From Pedobacter sp. Leaf176 (GTDB lineage Bacteria; Bacteroidota; Bacteroidia; Sphingobacteriales; Sphingobacteriaceae): a DNA stretch of 64,000 bases. Location: the NCBI RefSeq assembly GCF_001424305.1, contig NZ_LMPD01000005.1, positions 248,001 through 312,000 on the forward strand, given 5' to 3'. The notes below the pieces were generated by a model. The model was not told the origin of the DNA, did not search any database, and worked only from the letters and a program-made list of their open reading frames with translations. Positions 54,884-62,119 of the stretch are shown here, in pieces (within the stretch, counting starts at the first letter, position 1; each line of letters begins with the position of its first letter). The position numbers and the translations under genes are program-made.

Positions 54884-55297
54884 ATGAAATTCATAAAATA
54901 TATTCTTGCAGGAACACTTTTCGGAATCATCATGACCAAGTCTGAGGCTGTTTCCTGGTACAGGATCCAGGAAATGTTCCGTTTCCAGTCTTTCCATATG
55001 TATGGAATTATTGGTACGGCCGTTGTACTTGGCGTAATTGCAGTATGGCTGATCAAAAAATTCAAAGCCAAGGATCTGGCCGGAAATCCGATTGTCTTCC
55101 ACGATAAGGACAAGGCCTATATAAAATACCTACTAGGCGGCACCATTTTCGGCCTGGGCTGGGCACTCACCGGCGCCTGTCCCGGCCCCATGTTCGTCAA
55201 CCTTGGGAGCGGATATGCCGGTATGGCGGTGGTCATCCTTGGTGCGCTCCTGGGCACCTATCTATACGGAGCGATGAAAAGCAAGCTCCCTCATTAA
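54884..55297 (+). CDS. YeeE/YedE-family sulfur transporter, second half
   Basis: A 137-residue membrane protein from ATG 54884 (an earlier open frame to 54749 is a shadow of the upstream gene). About three to four spans; GWALTGACPGPMFVNLGSGY holds the Cys-Pro-Gly-Pro motif of the second YeeE half. With the preceding gene it makes up a split transporter. The next gene starts 15 bases downstream, so all are in one operon. Confidence 0.87.
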   Translation: MKFIKYILAGTLFGIIMTKSEAVSWYRIQEMFRFQSFHMYGIIGTAVVLGVIAVWLIKKFKAKDLAGNPIVFHDKDKAYIKYLLGGTIFGLGWALTGACPGPMFVNLGSGYAGMAVVILGALLGTYLYGAMKSKLPH

Positions 55298-55311
55298 TAA
55301 AATAGAATCTG

Positions 55312-55689
55312 ATGAGCAAACTAAGGGCTATAATAGACCATAGATGTCCCAGGTGCCGAAAGGGAAAATTATATACCCATTCCATGTTCCATTGGAAATA
55401 TGATCAGATGAATAAAAAATTTGCCTGCTGCAACCTGAACTATGAGATAGAGCCGGGCTTCTTTATCGGAGCGATGTATGTGAGCTATGTTTTCATTGTC
55501 GCAGAACTTGTCAATGCGGGCATTCCGGCATTCATGATCTTTGGCGAAGAAGAGCAGTGGGCAATCATCGCAACCACTATTTCGCCGGTCATCCTACTGT
55601 TCACCTTCAACTACCGCTATGCCAGAACCCTTTTGCTCCATGTCCTCTCTCCGATCAAATATGATGAAAGTGCAGGCAGAAACTGCTGA
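55312..55689 (+). CDS. DUF983 family protein
   Basis: A 125-residue protein. An N-terminal zinc-ribbon-like segment (RCPRCRKGKLY) is followed by CCNLNYEIEPGFFIGAMYVSY and two hydrophobic spans. CPRCRKG plus EPGFF-GAMYVSY is the DUF983 signature. Members are small membrane proteins of unknown function, often near cytochrome-oxidase or copper genes. The usual second CxxC pair is reduced to CCN here. Position inside the sulfur operon is unusual in my experience. Confidence 0.85.
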   Translation: MSKLRAIIDHRCPRCRKGKLYTHSMFHWKYDQMNKKFACCNLNYEIEPGFFIGAMYVSYVFIVAELVNAGIPAFMIFGEEEQWAIIATTISPVILLFTFNYRYARTLLLHVLSPIKYDESAGRNC

Positions 55690-55706
55690 GAAGATTTTGG
55701 GGCGCT

Positions 55707-55750
55707 GTGACAAAAGTTACAGTGCGAAGAACCGCTAAAGGGTAAATTTG
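55707..55750 (+). promoter_or_regulatory. operator plus -7 box, site 3 (second dioxygenase promoter)
   Basis: GTGACAAAAGTTAC at 55707-55720, one base different from sites 1 and 2. The -7 box is TAAATTTG at 55743-55750, matching TAnnTTTG exactly. Start-to-start distance is again 36 bases. It lies 92 bases before the start codon at 55812, a longer leader than the other two. Confidence 0.75.
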
Positions 55751-55811
55751 ATGTAAACCTGGCAAAGGCAGGAATCATACCGTTAAACACATTAATCAAA
55801 AATAAAAACAC

Positions 55812-57152
55812 ATGAAAATAGAACAATTTGAAGACAAGCACCTCTCCCATTACAGCTATGCGGTACTGAGCGAATGCCGGAATGAAATCATATTGATCGA
55901 TCCCTCCAGGGATCCGTCTGCATATTACCATTTTGCCGAAAAACACCAGGCCAAAATAGTTGGTGTTATCGAGACGCACCCGCATGCGGATTTTGTGAGT
56001 GCTCATCTTGAAATCCATCATAAGACCGGCGCAACAATATATTGCAGCAAACTCAATACGCCGTCCTACCTGTTTTCCCCATTTGATGAAGACCAGACGA
56101 TAACCCTGGGAAAGATCACCTTAAGGGCAATCAACACCCCGGGGCACTCTCCGGATAGTATCAGTATTTTGCTCGAACACGATGGGAAACAAAAAGCGCT
56201 ATTTTCCGGAGATACCCTTTTTATCGGTGACTGCGGAAGGCCGGATTTAAGGGAAAGCGGAGGTGATTCAATGGCGGAACGCAATTTCCTTGCCGCCCAA
56301 ATGTACCATTCATTAAGGGACAAACTGATGAAACTCTCAGATGAAGTGATTCTGTATCCGGCACACGGGGCAGGTACGCTCTGCGGAAAAGCGTTGAGCG
56401 AGGCCAATAGCAGTACCATTGGTGCTGAAAAAAGAAGTAACTGGTCACTGCAGGAAATGACTGAGGCCGATTTTGTGAGCGCATTAAATGAAAACCAGCC
56501 ATTCATTCCATTTTACTTCCCTTTTGATGTGGCCTTGAACAAGAAAGGCGCAGCACCGTTTGAAGATTCGGTAAGTGCGGTTCAGATCATGGAATCCGGT
56601 GAAAACTTAAAACCAAATGCCCTAATTATCGATACGCGAAGGGAAGATGTTTTTAAGAAGGGACATATAGAAGGCGCTGTAAATATCATGGATGGAAACA
56701 AATTTGAAACCTGGCTGGGCAGCATTGTGAAGCCTGAAGAGCCTTATTATCTTATGGCAGAAAATCTTGCTACATTGCATAGTCTTATCGCGAGGACCGC
56801 ATCCATCGGGTATGAAACGCAGCTTGCCGGCGGTTTTATAAACGCAGTAGAAACTGTCCCGGATGAGATTATCGATATCCAAAATTTTAAAGAGAACCAA
56901 AATGGATATACCATTGTGGATGTGAGGAACAAGACAGAGCGTATGGAAAACAGTATTTTTGAGAACAGCATAAATATTCCACTGGGAAATTTAAGGGAAA
57001 GGGTAAACGAAATTCCGCTGGAGCAACCCGTAGCAGTACACTGCGCCGGTGGATACAGAAGTGCGGCTGCAAGCTCACTGATTGCATCCGTTATTGATGG
57101 CAAGCAAAAGGTGCTTGATATTGGTGAGGCCATTAAGGATTTTCAGAATTAA
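55812..57152 (+). CDS. persulfide dioxygenase-like MBL protein with two rhodanese domains (copy 2)
   Basis: A 446-residue paralogue of the protein at 51750. MBL domain: ETHPHADFVSAH metal motif and FSGDTLFIGDCGRPDL. Rhodanese 1 is again without catalytic Cys (YLMAEN); rhodanese 2 keeps it in HCAGGYRSA. The H-F-H to H-P-H and VSGH to VSAH changes show clear divergence, so the two copies may prefer different persulfides. It leads a three-gene run with the TsdA-like cytochrome and DsrE protein. Confidence 0.9.
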   Translation: MKIEQFEDKHLSHYSYAVLSECRNEIILIDPSRDPSAYYHFAEKHQAKIVGVIETHPHADFVSAHLEIHHKTGATIYCSKLNTPSYLFSPFDEDQTITLGKITLRAINTPGHSPDSISILLEHDGKQKALFSGDTLFIGDCGRPDLRESGGDSMAERNFLAAQMYHSLRDKLMKLSDEVILYPAHGAGTLCGKALSEANSSTIGAEKRSNWSLQEMTEADFVSALNENQPFIPFYFPFDVALNKKGAAPFEDSVSAVQIMESGENLKPNALIIDTRREDVFKKGHIEGAVNIMDGNKFETWLGSIVKPEEPYYLMAENLATLHSLIARTASIGYETQLAGGFINAVETVPDEIIDIQNFKENQNGYTIVDVRNKTERMENSIFENSINIPLGNLRERVNEIPLEQPVAVHCAGGYRSAAASSLIASVIDGKQKVLDIGEAIKDFQN

Positions 57153-57164
57153 TATTTTAAAAGT

Positions 57165-58244
57165 GTGAAAACAGAAAGAAACAACGAGGATAAACTGCAG
57201 GTATTTGCCCGGTTTGGAAAATATCTCGTATGGACGTCATTTCTATTCGTTGTGATCATGTTTTCTCTTGTTTTAGCACTCAGCGGATTTCATCTTCCAA
57301 AAAGTTTCTATGCGGATAAGCCTAATCCATCCATTCAAAAGAATCAAATAAAACCTTTAGAGCGCCGTGTTGCTAAACCCGAATATTGGAAGGCGCCTGA
57401 TACGATGCAGCTTCAGGGCAAAGCTGATGCGGATCTGATCAGGTATGGCCGGGATTTGATTGTCCGTACGGCATACTATTTAGGGCCGCAGGGTATCGTA
57501 GGAAAGCTGACTAATGGTATGAATTGTCAGAACTGCCACTTGGATGCAGGAACCAGGCCCTTTGCGAATAATTTCTCCATCTTTTATGCAGGTTTTCCAA
57601 AAATGAGCGCAAGAAGCGGTAGAAAGGAAGAAGCCTTTGAACGGATTAATGAGTGCTTCGAGCGAAGCATGAACGGCAAAGCTCCGGGAAGAAATTCCAG
57701 GGAAATGGTCGCCATGTTGGCCTATTTAAAATGGGTTGGAAAAAAACAGGATGCCGCACATTCCATTGCGGATAATTCGGTAAAAAAAATCCCATCTCTG
57801 GATGTGCCTGCAGATCCCCTGAAGGGGAAAATGGTATATGCCTCCAAATGCAGCAGCTGTCATGGAGAAACGGGCAAAGGCGTTGCCTCACCTGATGGAA
57901 AAGGATATATGTACCCTCCCCTTTGGGGCAGGGACAGCTATAACGATGGTGCAGGAATGTTCAGGCTTGGAAATTTTGCAGGATTTGTCAAAAACAACAT
58001 GCCTTATGGCGCCACCTACAAAGATCCGAACTTAACGGATGCGGAAGCCTGGGACGTAGCTGCATTTGTGAATGCGCAGCCCAGACCGCACCTGGATTCC
58101 AAAAACGACTATAAAAACCTGTACACAAAGCCAATAGATTATCCCTTCGGGCCATATGCAGATCACTTTAGCGAAAAGCAGCATAAATATGGTCCCTTTA
58201 TTGACATGGCTGAACAGCACGCACCTATAAAACAGAAAAAATAG
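57165..58244 (+). CDS. TsdA-like thiosulfate dehydrogenase (di-haem cytochrome c)
   Basis: A 359-residue protein starting at GTG 57165, with one N-terminal membrane anchor (residues ~21-40). Haem 1 is C121-QN-C124-H125 in NCQNCHLDAGTRPFA, and haem 2 is C229-SS-C232-H233 in CSSCHGETGKG. C164 in INECFERSMNGK sits where TsdA enzymes have the Cys axial ligand of haem 1. It would oxidise thiosulfate to tetrathionate or act in reverse. The gene starts 12 bases after the dioxygenase stop and ends four bases before the DsrE gene. Confidence 0.85.
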   Translation: MKTERNNEDKLQVFARFGKYLVWTSFLFVVIMFSLVLALSGFHLPKSFYADKPNPSIQKNQIKPLERRVAKPEYWKAPDTMQLQGKADADLIRYGRDLIVRTAYYLGPQGIVGKLTNGMNCQNCHLDAGTRPFANNFSIFYAGFPKMSARSGRKEEAFERINECFERSMNGKAPGRNSREMVAMLAYLKWVGKKQDAAHSIADNSVKKIPSLDVPADPLKGKMVYASKCSSCHGETGKGVASPDGKGYMYPPLWGRDSYNDGAGMFRLGNFAGFVKNNMPYGATYKDPNLTDAEAWDVAAFVNAQPRPHLDSKNDYKNLYTKPIDYPFGPYADHFSEKQHKYGPFIDMAEQHAPIKQKK

Positions 58245-58248
58245 AAAC

Positions 58249-58704
58249 ATGAAAAAATTACTGATCTTACTCCAGCTTGTCATCATGATGGTCATCACCA
58301 CCAATGTATCTGCACAGGAGACAAAAAAACCGTTTACGGGTGCTGTTGCAAAAAAGAAATCATATAAAGCGCTATATGTACTTAACAGTGCCGAGGAAAA
58401 ACATATTTCGGGAACACTCAGGAACATCAACAATGCTTTGGAGGATCCAAGATTGAAGGGAAAACTGGAGGTTGAGCTTATCGCCTTCGGGGATGGCGTG
58501 GCGGTTTATCGCAAGGATGGAAAGTTCCTTGAGCAGCTTAATTTGCTAAAGTCAAAGGGCGTAATTCTTGCGCAGTGCGAGAATACCGTTCGCGAGCGGA
58601 AAATCGATAAGTCAGATCTCTTCGATTTCATCAGCTATGTGCCAAGCGGCAACGGAGAGATCATCATCCGTTCGGCGGAAGGATGGGTAATCGTTCATCC
58701 CTAA
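58249..58704 (+). CDS. exported DsrE-family sulfur-handling protein
   Basis: A 151-residue protein with a signal peptide (VSAQE end), then a DsrE/F-like domain: KALYVLNSAEEKH, LEVELIAFGDGVAVY, LKSKGVILAQCENT with a Cys in the region where DsrE/TusD proteins bind sulfur. Export to the periplasm distinguishes it from cytoplasmic TusBCD. It ends the sulfur operon, beside the TsdA-like cytochrome, so it may carry sulfane sulfur in the periplasm. Confidence 0.85.
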   Translation: MKKLLILLQLVIMMVITTNVSAQETKKPFTGAVAKKKSYKALYVLNSAEEKHISGTLRNINNALEDPRLKGKLEVELIAFGDGVAVYRKDGKFLEQLNLLKSKGVILAQCENTVRERKIDKSDLFDFISYVPSGNGEIIIRSAEGWVIVHP

Positions 58705-59044
58705 TGTAAAAACCAAAACGGCAGTGAATCTTTAAAAGGTGCAAATTGGTATTTCGATACGATGCAAAGATTAGGATCAGTTGTGCCGGATCCATTTCAC
58801 CCGGGGCCGCAAACGCCGAAAATTATTGTCATGTTTAAATATCAATGGCTTATGCCGGCAACACTAAAATTCAAAAGGTTCGACAAAATTGTCTATCATC
58901 GTATGTGCTGTGCGGAGTAACGCATTTAAAAATGCTAGGGAATTTATCGAAAAGCTACATAATTAAAACAGTACTCGCCCAAACAGCATTGATAAAATTT
59001 TGTTAATCAGGCATGCGGTGATCCGTCAACCAATATTATCAATA
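58705..59044. other. gap with DUF202 promoter
   Basis: No convincing gene in these 340 bases. A 52-residue frame at 58762-58920 lacks domain or credible composition. Near 58992-59001 the sequence TAAAATTTTG resembles the -7 element and could start the DUF202 transcript. No operator of the GTGAC type was found. Confidence 0.35.
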
Positions 59045-59434
59045 ATGGAAAAAGAAGAACAAGCCATTCCTAAATCAAACACTGGTGACCATCTGGCCAA
59101 CGAACGGACTTTTCTTGCCTGGATAAGAACTAGCATAGGAATTATGGGCTTTGGTTTTGTGGTGGTAAAGTTTTCACTTTTTATCAAGCAGATCACTCTC
59201 GCTCTTGGGGCCAAAGCCGTCGTACACCAAACCGGCAACTCACAGAGGATAGGAATACTTCTTGTCGGGGTAGGCGCACTGACCATCATCCTGGCATTTA
59301 TGCGCTATCAAAAAACTCATACACTTATTAATCAAGGCAGTTATTACCATTCCTCTACACTCATCAAAGTCCTTACCGTGGTTATTTTCATTTCAAGCAT
59401 GCTTTTGTTGATATATCTTGTAAGAACGACTTAG
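59045..59434 (+). CDS. DUF202 (YidH-type) membrane protein
   Basis: A 129-residue protein from ATG 59045 (the open frame extends to a TTG at 59000). The signature is DHLANERTFLAWIRTSIGIMGFGFVVVKF, followed by two further spans (IGILLVGVGALTIIL and VLTVVIFISSMLLLIYL). DUF202 proteins are small inner-membrane proteins of unknown function; the YidH type is often near stress or efflux genes. It stands alone after the sulfur operon. Confidence 0.88.
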   Translation: MEKEEQAIPKSNTGDHLANERTFLAWIRTSIGIMGFGFVVVKFSLFIKQITLALGAKAVVHQTGNSQRIGILLVGVGALTIILAFMRYQKTHTLINQGSYYHSSTLIKVLTVVIFISSMLLLIYLVRTT

Positions 59435-59507
59435 CGGATCTCTGACATGGAAACACTGATTGTGAGCACGAATACCAAACTTGAGAGAACCCGTACTTTA
59501 TCACCGG

Positions 59508-59864
59508 TCAAATATGTTTCGCTACCAAACGCAGCAGGTCGTGAATATCGAAAGGCTTTTTAATAAAATTCTCTGCAGCGCAGCCCCTTCTAATGTCATA
59601 ACGGTCCGCATGAGCACTCATCATGATAATCGGAACATTCCGGGTTTTCTCTAAGGACTTCAGGTAACTGCAGACTTCAATGCCGTTTCCATCGGGGAGC
59701 ATAACATCCAGCAGAAAAAGATCTGCAACATGATCACTTAGCCCTGCCATAAACGAGCTTACCGAAGAAAACGCGGAAACCCCATACCCCTCACTGTTAA
59801 AAAGAAGCTGTAATACTTCGGTTATACCCTCATCATTTTCCAAAAGATATATCATCTTTTCCAT
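59508..59864 (-). CDS. single-domain response regulator (second orphan receiver)
   Basis: A 118-residue receiver domain. Acidic pair at N10/D11-E12 (LLENDEG), phospho-acceptor D53 in LLDVMLPDG, a Ser at MMSAHA and Lys-Pro at 103-104 (IKKPFD). No output domain. Unlike the receiver at 17991-18401 it has the canonical KPF. No histidine kinase in the window. It is convergent with the DUF202 gene. Confidence 0.87.
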   Translation of the reverse strand: MEKMIYLLENDEGITEVLQLLFNSEGYGVSAFSSVSSFMAGLSDHVADLFLLDVMLPDGNGIEVCSYLKSLEKTRNVPIIMMSAHADRYDIRRGCAAENFIKKPFDIHDLLRLVAKHI

Positions 59865-59951
59865 TTGTCATGCATATTGTGGGTTGCCCCTGGTTATAAT
59901 AAATCTGATTTGCCATTCCTACGAATGTTTTTTAAAGGTCTAAAAAGGCCC

Positions 59952-60134
59952 CTACTTCCTCAATTTTCGCTTCTCATTGAGATGGCCGGTTTCCAGGTTC
60001 AACCGCTCCAGCAGGTAACGCAATAAAACCTCTCTATCTTGGTTTGCGGGGTGATATGCGTTATCTCCACCCTTTGCTGAGGATTTATTATGGTCAAAAG
60101 TTTCAAATGGTTGTGAAATATTTTTCTCTGTCAT
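59952..60134 (-). CDS. small charged hypothetical protein (60 residues)
   Basis: A 60-residue hydrophilic protein rich in Asn, Glu and Lys, with a helix DREVLLRYLLERLNLETGHLNEK in the second half and no membrane span or motif. It resembles short conserved hypothetical proteins next to outer-membrane genes, but I cannot name a family. It is 31 bases after the barrel-protein gene and may be translated from the same transcript. Confidence 0.5.
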   Translation of the reverse strand: MTEKNISQPFETFDHNKSSAKGGDNAYHPANQDREVLLRYLLERLNLETGHLNEKRKLRK

Positions 60135-60165
60135 AATTTAAATTTTAGGTTAAATATTTTGCCTA

Positions 60166-60732
60166 TTATTTTTTAGTTCCTGAAATTGCCAGAGCCAAAC
60201 GAAGTCCAAAAAAGGAAACCTGCCCTCCGCTGCTTTTCCAACCCTCATAACGAAGGCCGAGATCTGCACTATAATGCTTCGAAATTGGAATGCTGGCACC
60301 CAAAGTCGGTCCGTAGGCAAAAGAGGTATTCAGCCGGTCTCCAAGAGTATTTGCTGCACCAAGCTCAAGGGCAGCGTAATAGATACCTTCAAAGTAATAT
60401 TTTGCTCCGACTTTAATTGGAACAACACCATTCATGCTTGTTGGCTCTCCTAAATAATCGAGACGTTTTTTTACCTCATCCCTGTAGCGGAAAGTCATAT
60501 AGCCCGCAGATCCGGTTAGGTTGAGGTGCTCCGAAACCTTGAATTCCACCTTTGTTGATGCCCCATATCCGTTGACATAAGTTTTAGCCGTCTTACCGGT
60601 CGGAAAGCCCATGACAAAGCCTACCGATATCTTGGGGACGGCAGTTTGATCTTGCGCCTTTACCTTTACAGTCATTAATAACAGGAAACAGATCAGAAAA
60701 GGTTGAAATGTCCATCCGGCATAGGCACTCAT
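60166..60732 (-). CDS. outer-membrane beta-barrel protein
   Basis: A 188-residue protein. The signal peptide is recognisable though preceded by MSAYAGW, so a downstream start is possible. The body is amphipathic strands with alternating hydrophobic residues (SGYGASTKVEFKV, AKYYFEGIYYAALELGAANTL), typical of an eight-strand OmpW/OmpX-like barrel. The C-terminus has GLRLALAIS. The start overlaps the stop of the upstream small gene as ATGA. Confidence 0.7.
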   Translation of the reverse strand: MSAYAGWTFQPFLICFLLLMTVKVKAQDQTAVPKISVGFVMGFPTGKTAKTYVNGYGASTKVEFKVSEHLNLTGSAGYMTFRYRDEVKKRLDYLGEPTSMNGVVPIKVGAKYYFEGIYYAALELGAANTLGDRLNTSFAYGPTLGASIPISKHYSADLGLRYEGWKSSGGQVSFFGLRLALAISGTKK

Positions 60733-60959
60733 AGGGAGGTCCTGTAAAAAATGTTTAACTCGGCCGCAATGCTTTCCAGGTAAGGGGCAAGCTTAAAATC
60801 TCTTGATACAAAGGATATTACCCCTTGTTTTTTACATTCCCAAACCGTCCCAACCAGCTCTCCCTCGATGTAGACCTGGTTGCATCTTTTCTTTGGGACA
60901 TCTATGCAAATGTGTTTTCCCCCGATTTCAAACTCATGGTTAAATTCTAAATCTTTCAT
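60729..60959 (-). CDS. small soluble hypothetical protein (76 residues)
   Basis: A 76-residue protein with short strands and Cys residues (HICIDVPKKRCNQVYIEGELVGTVWECKKQG). No signal peptide or membrane span. No family recognised. Its stop overlaps the barrel-protein start (ATGA), so the two are coupled, and the small 60-residue gene follows. A terminator upstream separates this set from the RND efflux operon. Confidence 0.5.
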   Translation of the reverse strand: MKDLEFNHEFEIGGKHICIDVPKKRCNQVYIEGELVGTVWECKKQGVISFVSRDFKLAPYLESIAAELNIFYRTSL

Positions 60960-60980
60960 ATTTTCCTTTTTTCTTATCTG

Positions 60981-61023
60981 ACTAATAAAAAGATTTGCCG
61001 GGCGGCTAATATCCGCCCGGCAA
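60981..61023 (-). terminator. intrinsic terminator after the RND efflux operon
   Basis: Perfect 11-bp stem TTGCCGGGCGG / CCGCCCGGCAA (60995-61005 and 61013-61023) with a seven-base loop. On the minus strand it is followed by ATCTTTTTATT. It begins five bases beyond the adaptor stop at 61028, in the right orientation to end that transcript. Confidence 0.85.
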
Positions 61024-61027
61024 TGTT

Positions 61028-62107
61028 TTATAGCGTCTGACCGCTTTTGATCTCATCGTTCGCGGGCGAAATAATCTCTGTCCCGGCTTTGATGGAACCA
61101 AAAATCTCGGTCATCTCTGTTCCCTTCATCCCTTCCTTAATGTCAACGAGCTTGGCTTTACCATTTGCAATTTCCACTACGTACTTCCGTTCTGTAGAAC
61201 GCACGATAGCAGAATTAGGCACAAGAAGCGAAGTCGCACCGGATTTAAGCGGGATTTCAACCTCGGCATACATGCCGGCCTTCAACCTGTTATCTTTATT
61301 GGCCACGTCAACCTCGACGATTTCCTGGCGCATGTTGCCCAGTGAATTTGCAGACCGGCTGATCTTGGCCTGGCGCTGTTCCCCCGGCAGCGCATTGAAG
61401 CGGAACTTGACCATCTGGCTTAGGTCCACTTTGTCTACATAATCCTCAGGTATAGAAACTTCAAGCCTCATGTGGGTCAGGTCCTGCAATACCAGCATGG
61501 GTAGGTCCGAAGATTTGCCCGCCGACACCAGTGCTCCCGGTGATACATTCCTGTCAACGATCACCCCGTCAAAAGGCGCATATACTTTCAAGTAGTCCTG
61601 CATGGTACGTACGGAGGATACATTTGACCGCTCAGCCTCAGCTATGGCCTTATCTCCTTTCATCCTGGAAAGCGCATTATCAAGTTCTAGCGGAGATACC
61701 GAACCTTCCTCTTTTGCTGCTTCTTTCAGACGTCTGTATTTCTCACTGCTCGCCGATGCGGTCTCCCGTGCCTGCAGGTAACGGGAATTTGCCGATTGCA
61801 ATTGTGATTCGAGTTCCGGTGCTTCCAGGGTCATCAGCAGCTGGCCTTTGGTCACCTTAGAACCCAAATCGACCAGTATTGCTTTCACAAAACCATTGGC
61901 CTTGGGAAAAATGTTCACCTGGTTGAAAGGCTTGAGCACCCCGGGAATGCGGGTAAAACTGGAAAGGGCCTCTTCTTCGACCTTTGTGGTTTCATATTTG
62001 GCTTCCTTGCCGTTTTTTTCGGGACTGATGTTCACGGGCTTCTGGTTTCCGCCACACGCGGCCAGAGTACTTATAATTATTATGATGGGAATGAATCTGG
62101 TTTTCAT
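61028..62107 (-). CDS. RND efflux periplasmic adaptor (AcrA-like lipoprotein)
   Basis: A 359-residue adaptor. Lipobox ends LAAC (C18). Lipoyl halves (KAILVDLGSKVTKGQLLMTLEAPE and DYLKVYAPFDGVIVDRNV) flank a short helical hairpin (SQLQSANSRYLQARETASASSEKY). Barrel and membrane-proximal domains follow (MRLEVSIPEDYV, LLVPNSAIV). It follows the pump gene by 12 bases. It lacks the HMBD or His-rich region of the heavy-metal adaptors, so this is likely a multidrug-type pump. Confidence 0.88.
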   Translation of the reverse strand: MKTRFIPIIIIISTLAACGGNQKPVNISPEKNGKEAKYETTKVEEEALSSFTRIPGVLKPFNQVNIFPKANGFVKAILVDLGSKVTKGQLLMTLEAPELESQLQSANSRYLQARETASASSEKYRRLKEAAKEEGSVSPLELDNALSRMKGDKAIAEAERSNVSSVRTMQDYLKVYAPFDGVIVDRNVSPGALVSAGKSSDLPMLVLQDLTHMRLEVSIPEDYVDKVDLSQMVKFRFNALPGEQRQAKISRSANSLGNMRQEIVEVDVANKDNRLKAGMYAEVEIPLKSGATSLLVPNSAIVRSTERKYVVEIANGKAKLVDIKEGMKGTEMTEIFGSIKAGTEIISPANDEIKSGQTL

Positions 62108-62119
62108 GTTGTTTATCTT

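Noticed and set aside
58762..58920. 52-residue frame between dsrE-like and DUF202 genes
   Set aside because: No domain, no coupling to a neighbour, and unusual residue composition; left as non-coding.
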